A DNA stretch of 64,000 bases, taken from the NCBI GenBank assembly GCA_004193595.1, contig RPGQ01000003.1, positions 44,110-108,109 on the forward strand. The letters run 5' to 3'. This DNA is from Desulfobacteraceae bacterium Eth-SRB2 (lineage in GTDB: Bacteria; Desulfobacterota; Desulfobacteria; Desulfobacterales; UBA11574). Positions 59,552 to 64,000 of the stretch are shown here, in pieces; within the stretch, counting starts at the first letter, position 1; every line of letters begins with the position of its first letter. Below the pieces are notes generated by a model. The model saw only the letters and a list, made by a program, of their open reading frames with translations. It was not told the origin of the DNA and ran no database searches. A program made the position numbers and the translations under genes.

Positions 59552-60871
59552 TTAAATTTCAGATTTTTGCTCTAAGCTGGGTTCTACCTCTTCTATGATG
59601 CTATTTTTAATTATAAGGTCTAACGCATTTTTTTCAAGTAGGGTCTGTTTAAAAAACTCGAGATTATCCTTATTCTGACTATAATACTTCTTTATTTCTT
59701 CAACAGGCTGTTTATAACCTTTGGCCATCTCCTCAAAACTATTTTCTAATTCTTCATCCGAAAGGGTCATATTTTCCTGCTCGACAATCTTACCTAAAAT
59801 CAGATGTCTTCTTACTTTCTTTTCTGCCAGTTCACGATGTTGTTCCAAAAGGATTTCTCTGGACAGCCCTTGATCTTCCAACGATTTGTTATGATAAGAG
59901 AAAGCGCTTTCAACCTCTTTAATAATCCCTTCCAGCTCATAGTCGACCATTGAATCCGGCAACTCGAATTCGGTCTTTTTGATCAGGCTCTTAAAAATTT
60001 GCTCGCTTATTTCCTGCTCCGCTCTTTTGGCGTAGCCCTGATCCAAGTTTTCAGTTATCGCATCTTTCAGGTCCTTTAATGTTTCATACTGCCCAAAATT
60101 TTTGGCAAACTCGTCATCAATCTCCGGAAGCACCTCTTCCCTGATTTCATGTAGCGTTACCTGAAACGTTATTTCCTGGTTGGCCAGCTTGGCGTTAAAA
60201 TAATCTTCCGGAAATTTTACCTTGATTTCCCGGCTATCCCCCATCTTCATCCCGATTAACTGATCGTCAAATTCCTTTAAAATCTTGCCCTCTCCAACTT
60301 TCAGGGCATGATTTTCCGTTTTTTGGGTTTCGGCAAAGGGGTTGCCGTTTTTAAATCCTTCATAATCGATCAGAACAAAATCGTTTTCCCGGACCCCTCG
60401 ATCTTCTGCTATGGGATTTTGTTTTGCCAGATTTTTCCGGAGCATATTAAGCTGTGTATCCATTTCTTCATCCGTAACATGGTACAGATTCTTTTTCAGG
60501 GTTAAGTTTTTGAAATCGATATCCTCAATTTTGGGCTTTATCTCCACGGTAGCCGAATATTTATAAGGTCCCTTTTTATCAAGCCCGGGCGGATCAATTT
60601 CCGGCTTTCCCACAATATCGAGATCCGCTTCCTTAAGCGCCTGGATAAAAGAATCCTGAATGAGTTGGGAAGACACATCATTATGGACATCTTTTTTAAA
60701 CAACCGCTCCAAAACCGAGCGCGGTGCCTTTCCCTTGCGAAACCCTTTTATTTTAGCTGTATTTTTGAGCTGTTTATAAGCATTGTTCAATTCACTGACA
60801 ACCTTTTCTTCAGGAATCTCAACATGCATAATCTTTTTAACGCTACTCACATTCTCTACCGTAACTTTCAT
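59552..60871 (-). CDS. tig: Trigger factor
   Basis: Start follows AGAAAGGATTTTT. The 439-residue ribosome-bound chaperone and prolyl isomerase has the ribosome-binding loop GFRKGKAPRSVL, a central FKBP-like domain (about 150-240, with FVLIDYEGF..AETQ and VKFPEDYF), and the long helical C-terminal arm domain ending near residue 430. The length is normal. It opens the tig-clpP-clpX-lon cluster, and a tRNA-Leu lies just upstream. Confidence 0.97.
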   Translation of the reverse strand: MKVTVENVSSVKKIMHVEIPEEKVVSELNNAYKQLKNTAKIKGFRKGKAPRSVLERLFKKDVHNDVSSQLIQDSFIQALKEADLDIVGKPEIDPPGLDKKGPYKYSATVEIKPKIEDIDFKNLTLKKNLYHVTDEEMDTQLNMLRKNLAKQNPIAEDRGVRENDFVLIDYEGFKNGNPFAETQKTENHALKVGEGKILKEFDDQLIGMKMGDSREIKVKFPEDYFNAKLANQEITFQVTLHEIREEVLPEIDDEFAKNFGQYETLKDLKDAITENLDQGYAKRAEQEISEQIFKSLIKKTEFELPDSMVDYELEGIIKEVESAFSYHNKSLEDQGLSREILLEQHRELAEKKVRRHLILGKIVEQENMTLSDEELENSFEEMAKGYKQPVEEIKKYYSQNKDNLEFFKQTLLEKNALDLIIKNSIIEEVEPSLEQKSEI

Positions 60872-60908
60872 AAAAATCCTTTCTAAGAAGTTAACATGGA
60901 TTAAAAAC

Positions 60909-60995
60909 TGGTGCGAGAGGGGAGACTTGAACTCCCATTCTGTTTCCAGAGCTGGATCCTAAATCCAGTGCGTCTGCCAGTTCCGCCACTCTCGC
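60909..60995 (-). tRNA. tRNA-Leu (anticodon TAG)
   Basis: The inverse strand GCGAGAGTGGCGGAACTGGC starts a class II tRNA with a long variable arm (CTCTGGAAACAGAAT), the anticodon arm CTGGA-TTTAGGA-TCCAG with TAG, T-loop TTCAAGT and an encoded CCA. Confidence 0.94.
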
Positions 60996-61184
60996 TTACG
61001 AAACCCTTACCTGTCGAGGCCTTTGCAAAACGCCCGCTTTTTCATGTTTGAAAGAACGGGTAGAGTTGATATAGAAACTATAACTTGACAATATATTTAA
61101 ATATATTAAATTTCAACAAAATTTAACCGAGAATTATAATGTCAAATCCAATGCCTGTCAAGTAAACTAACAAAAGTGTCTGCT

Positions 61185-61943
61185 ATGCCAGCATGTTATA
61201 ATCCATTTTTTATAAAACGTCATTGCGTTTTAATTATTATAGGGATCATTCTTATATGTCCGGTAACATTACAAGCAACCCCCGAAAAACCGATCCTTGC
61301 AAAGCAAAAAAAAACCATTGTGATAGACCCGGGCCATGGCGGACATGATGAAGGGGCCCTGGGTCCGGAAGAAACAGTTGAAAAAAATGTAACCCTGGAC
61401 CTGGCCAGAATGTTAGCCACAGAATTCGAGAATACTTACCGAGTCATTCTTACAAGAACCGATGACTATTTTCTAAACATCCCGTCCCGAACCTCCACGG
61501 CCAACCATGAAAAAGCAGATCTTTTCATCAGCATTCATGCCGGCGGAAGCTTTCTTCATCAAGCAAGCGGCATCACTCTATATTTTTTCAAAGAAATTGC
61601 GGAGCCGGCCTTAACACCCCACACCGATCCATCCAAACCGTTTAAAAGAATTAACAACCTGTCTGCCTGGTCCAATATTCAAAACCCACATCAAACAACA
61701 AGCAAAATCCTTGCCAAATCGTTGCTAAATCGTATCAACGAACAAACAATATTCAAAAAAAGTGAAATTCTGGGTGCACCGCTCATGGTTCTGGAAGGGG
61801 CGGATATGCCCGCTGTCTGCCTGGAAATAGGATATATCACCCACCCGGATGAAGAAAAAACATTAACAGATATCAGCGTGTTATCTAATATTGTCCAGGG
61901 CATCCGAAACGGCATAGACGATTTTTTTGAAAAAGTTCGCTAA
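61185..61943 (+). CDS. N-acetylmuramoyl-L-alanine amidase (Amidase_3)
   Basis: The 252-residue protein cleaves the amide between muramic acid and the peptide of peptidoglycan. A Sec signal (about 10-35, VLIIIGIILICPVTLQA) precedes the Amidase_3 domain: IVIDPGHGGHDEGALG (zinc His), GPEETVEKNVTLDLARML (zinc Glu), ADLFISIHAGGSF (zinc His) and CLEIGYITHPDEEK (catalytic Glu). It has no AMIN domain. ATG 61185 is preferred over GTG 61176; both lack a strong ribosome site. Confidence 0.9.
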   Translation: MPACYNPFFIKRHCVLIIIGIILICPVTLQATPEKPILAKQKKTIVIDPGHGGHDEGALGPEETVEKNVTLDLARMLATEFENTYRVILTRTDDYFLNIPSRTSTANHEKADLFISIHAGGSFLHQASGITLYFFKEIAEPALTPHTDPSKPFKRINNLSAWSNIQNPHQTTSKILAKSLLNRINEQTIFKKSEILGAPLMVLEGADMPAVCLEIGYITHPDEEKTLTDISVLSNIVQGIRNGIDDFFEKVR

Positions 61944-61997
61944 TCGTTTTTATATCCTTGCATGCTTATTAAAAGCATGCTAAAAATTTTGAATCAT

Positions 61998-62074
<77 letters not shown>

Positions 62075-62328
62075 GCCTTCGCTTCAATTCAATGCTATTG
62101 AGGAGTTTTTTAGCTATTTGTGTAATGAATTGAAGCTACGGCTCGGCACGCCAAGTTCTTCATGATCTATTGAATTGAAGCGAAGGCTGCCGCGTCGAAG
62201 CCTATGGCGAAGGCGAGCAAAATTCACCTTTAATACTTGAAGCTACGGCTCGGCACGCCTCTCTATCGCGACGAAATTACTTGAATGAAGTCGGATTTAT
62301 CGCGACGTAATTTCTCAAATGAAGGGGG
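62075..62328. repeat. Repeat cluster between tRNA-Pro and the GIY-YIG gene
   Basis: CCTTCGCTTCAATTCAA (about 62084-62100) and TTGAATTGAAGCGAAGG (about 62170-62188) form an inverted repeat. GAAGCTACGGCTCGGCACGCC occurs directly twice (about 62133 and 62240). ATCGCGACGAAATTACTTGAATGAAG and ATCGCGACGTAATTTCTCAAATGAAG form a third direct pair near 62265 and 62299. These repeats lead directly into the start of the GIY-YIG gene. Confidence 0.7.
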
Positions 62329-62574
62329 ATGAATTTCTATTATACTTACATATTAGAATCGCAAAGTAATCCGAATCGATACTATATCGGTTTTACAGAA
62401 GACCTCGAATCTCGACTCAAATCCCATAACCATGGACACAATCCCCACACATCAAAATACAAACCCTGGCGAATTAAAACAGCCATTGCCTTCACAGACC
62501 GCCAAAAGGCCCTCGATTTTGAGGTATACTTAAAAAGCCCATCGGGTAGAGCGTTTGCCAAAAAGCGTTTATGA
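62329..62574 (+). CDS. Small GIY-YIG nuclease beside tRNA-Pro
   Basis: The 81-residue protein is a compact single-domain GIY-YIG protein: YYTYILESQSNPNRYYIGFT (GIY-YIG as T-Y-I..Y-I-G), DLESRLKSHNHGHNPHTS with the catalytic arginine, and the Glu of DFEVYLKSPSGRAFAKKRL. It follows a repeat cluster 250 bases after tRNA-Pro, on the same strand. A terminator follows at 62598. Such minimal nucleases are candidates for selfish mini-elements. A housekeeping role is not excluded. Confidence 0.85.
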   Translation: MNFYYTYILESQSNPNRYYIGFTEDLESRLKSHNHGHNPHTSKYKPWRIKTAIAFTDRQKALDFEVYLKSPSGRAFAKKRL

Positions 62575-62597
62575 CATTCCCATTTTCAAAAACAGCA

Positions 62598-62623
62598 GGG
62601 AGTTCTTGTGAACTCCCGTTTTT
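62598..62623 (+). terminator. Terminator after the second GIY-YIG gene
   Basis: GGGAGTTC and GAACTCCC form an 8-bp stem with a 4-base loop, followed by GTTTTTAC. Confidence 0.75.
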
Positions 62624-63095
62624 ACTTTTGTGAAATGTGGTATGGCTTAAATGGTCCGAAAATAGAGTTGTCTCGACAAGAAAGTTGACAAATTTTTGAC
62701 GGTTATTCCCCTCATAAGCATAAATTGACTCTCAGGCGACCTTCTATCAGAATAAGTCTTACATTGGTTTTAATTGGCCCCGACCTAAATTTGATTTCAC
62801 AGGATCGAAAGTCGGCTCATCACATCGCTTGATATTTAAAAATACAACTTCGCGGCTTTTAGCTGACGTCAATGCATACAGCAGGTATGAAAGTCAGGTA
62901 ACATGAGGCAGAGAGGCCTTCAGTGTTGTGCGAAAAGGTGCTTATACACCCGACCAAAATGAAGGGGCTCAATCCCTTCGTAGTTCAGGTCAATTCCGAT
63001 AAAAATGCTTTTTTTGCTTCCTTTAATCTCAATAGGTTGAGATGACTTTATTCCCTCCCTTAAATTACAGGCTTCGAACAACCCATGATTTCTTA
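62624..63095. other. Intergenic region with a possible broken minus-strand frame
   Basis: From about 62900 to 62778 the minus strand reads LLYALTSAKSREVVFLNIKR and then LGRGQLKPM and stop, with coding-like composition, but upstream frames are broken and no family is recognised. The remaining stretch to 63095 holds nothing I can name. Confidence 0.25.
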
Positions 63096-63482
63096 CTAAT
63101 CGATAAGTCGTTTGATACTCTCCGCGATTTCCTCAGCTGAAGCCGGTTTGGCGATATAGTCATCCGCCTCGGTGCTCATACCGTCCCGGTGGGTATAGCG
63201 GGTTGATGTCACATGAGATGCAACGGCAGTCAGCAGAGCCACAGGAATGTCAACACATTTTTCATCCCCCTTCAGCTTCCTGCACACCTCGTATCCGTCC
63301 ATCTCGGGCATCATGACATCCAGAACAACGGCGTCCGGCGGATTGGCATGTACTTTTTCAAGACCTTCAATGCCGTTGTAAGCGATCTCGACTTCGAAGC
63401 CCTCTTTTTCCAGTTGGCCCTGGACAATGGCGCAGAAATCCGGCTCATCATCCACCACAAGGATTCTCTTTTTTTCACTCAT
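63096..63482 (-). CDS. Single-domain response regulator (CheY-like)
   Basis: Start follows TAAAGGAGGTACATT. The 128-residue receiver has the pocket RILVVDDEPDF, phosphoacceptor Asp in AVVLDVMMPEMDGYEVC, VALLTAVASHV (Thr switch) and the Lys of YIAKPASAEEIAE. A loop between the switch and the Lys (TSTRYTHRDGMSTEAD) is longer than usual. No output domain is present, so it likely acts by protein binding. Confidence 0.93.
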   Translation of the reverse strand: MSEKKRILVVDDEPDFCAIVQGQLEKEGFEVEIAYNGIEGLEKVHANPPDAVVLDVMMPEMDGYEVCRKLKGDEKCVDIPVALLTAVASHVTSTRYTHRDGMSTEADDYIAKPASAEEIAESIKRLID

Positions 63483-63656
63483 AATGTACCTCCTTTACTG
63501 TAATTCCGGACTTTTTTGATTCCGGATTTCTTTATTTATTTTTCAGCAAGTATTTGGTTTTGGCATCATTCCACGCCTGGCCTGGGATATAGCCCGGATT
63601 TGGAATTCCTGTTTGGACAACAACCCATAAAAATTTGCATTGAAAGCAAAACACCT

Positions 63657-63890
63657 TTATATTTGATTGTGCAATTTAACTACCTCTAAATTCATAATTT
63701 GCTGGACTTCTCCCAGAAAAACTTTTCTTTCTTTTTGCAAATCAAATGCGGTATTAAAGCGCTTAGCGTCATAATGGATTTCTGCGATGTCGCAGTGGCG
63801 ATTGCAATGGCCTTCCAAGTCCAGCCCGTCAAAACACTTATTATACCAGTCCTTAATATCACCTGTTAATCTTTGAAGTAAAAAGTCCAT
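63657..63890 (-). CDS. Small hypothetical protein with Cys/His motif
   Basis: Start at 63890 follows CGGGAGGAAAACCT. The 77-residue protein includes DWYNKCFDGLDLEGHCNRHCDIAEIHYD, split here as CFDGLD, GHCNRHC and AEIHYD, which could bind a metal, and a helical C-terminus (EVQQIMNLEVVKLHN). No family is recognised. It lies about 170 bases downstream in map order from the response regulator, on the same strand, and may be transcribed before it. Confidence 0.55.
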   Translation of the reverse strand: MDFLLQRLTGDIKDWYNKCFDGLDLEGHCNRHCDIAEIHYDAKRFNTAFDLQKERKVFLGEVQQIMNLEVVKLHNQI

Positions 63891-64000
63891 AGGTTTTCCT
63901 CCCGGGCAATAGAGCCTCAAAGGAACTTCATCAATTAAAAGCTATTTAAACTATTAAATAAGAAATTTGGAATCGGTGATGTCCAAAATCCCCACCTAAG

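Overview
The window looks like an AT-leaning (roughly mid-40s % GC by eye) chromosomal segment of a Desulfobacterota bacterium, probably Desulfobacterales. This is an inference from the character of the housekeeping proteins (short archaeal-type AhcY after MetK, the tig-clpP-clpX-lon block, many two-component and repeat-rich secreted proteins) and from dense families of short dispersed repeats. No sulfate-reduction gene is present, so the respiratory lifestyle is not shown. No rRNA, CRISPR array or prophage is visible.

Layout. 1-4.4 kb: a cut-off RecG-like ATPase regulator, a Lys/Ala-rich small protein, and three envelope genes (Spy/CpxP-like, a His/Tyr/Arg-rich secreted protein, a glycine-zipper OmpA lipoprotein). 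4.4-13.5 kb: a plastic accessory region with truncated IHF-like genes, an intact HU-like gene with a duplicated promoter, an RRM-RGG RNA-binding protein, an RNase H-like protein, a deleted methyltransferase, an Mth938-fold protein, tiny proteins and many repeats. 13.5-16.7 kb: a cysteine-rich membrane protein, an aldehyde dehydrogenase and an 11-mer-repeat lipoprotein. 17-25.5 kb: two minus-strand gene groups, nucleotidyltransferase/TPM/LemA and then two tandem dynamin-like GTPases, transglutaminase, two YbjQ proteins and an M48 protease; together they look like an envelope or membrane-remodelling module. 26-33 kb: PanC (possibly with an AUC start), MetK and AhcY (methyl cycle), an LPP20-like protein, DusB and a DUF1848 protein. 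33.8-39 kb: SerC, a Ser/Thr kinase interrupted by an amber codon, a phosphoesterase and pyruvate kinase. 39.7-44 kb: a MaoC-like protein, an AAA ATPase, a TrmO-like protein with a zinc ribbon, a response regulator and a ThDP enzyme. 44-47.5 kb: a graveyard of mobile elements (RAYT fragment, IS630 relic with a nested element, IS91-type transposase) that has destroyed a diadenylate cyclase-YbbR fusion gene. 47.5-53.3 kb: a secreted subtilisin and a large repeat protein that share a sandwich domain. 54.4-62.6 kb: four tRNAs, two GIY-YIG mini-genes beside tRNAs, the protein quality-control block tig-clpP-clpX-lon and a periplasmic amidase. The window ends with a response regulator and a small unknown protein.

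Most notable is a non-autonomous transposable element family. It has terminal repeats resembling GGGTGTAAATCAAG..GTTGG and internal GGTGTCAGG iterons. Three copies have perfect 8-bp target duplications and a fourth has a decayed one; two larger copies carry remnants of a four-helix-bundle (S23-like) gene. Other points of interest are a GIY-YIG gene whose 3' end is built from a tRNA fragment, a pair of 47-residue cysteine-motif proteins, the paired dynamins, and several hairpin/MITE-like repeat families.
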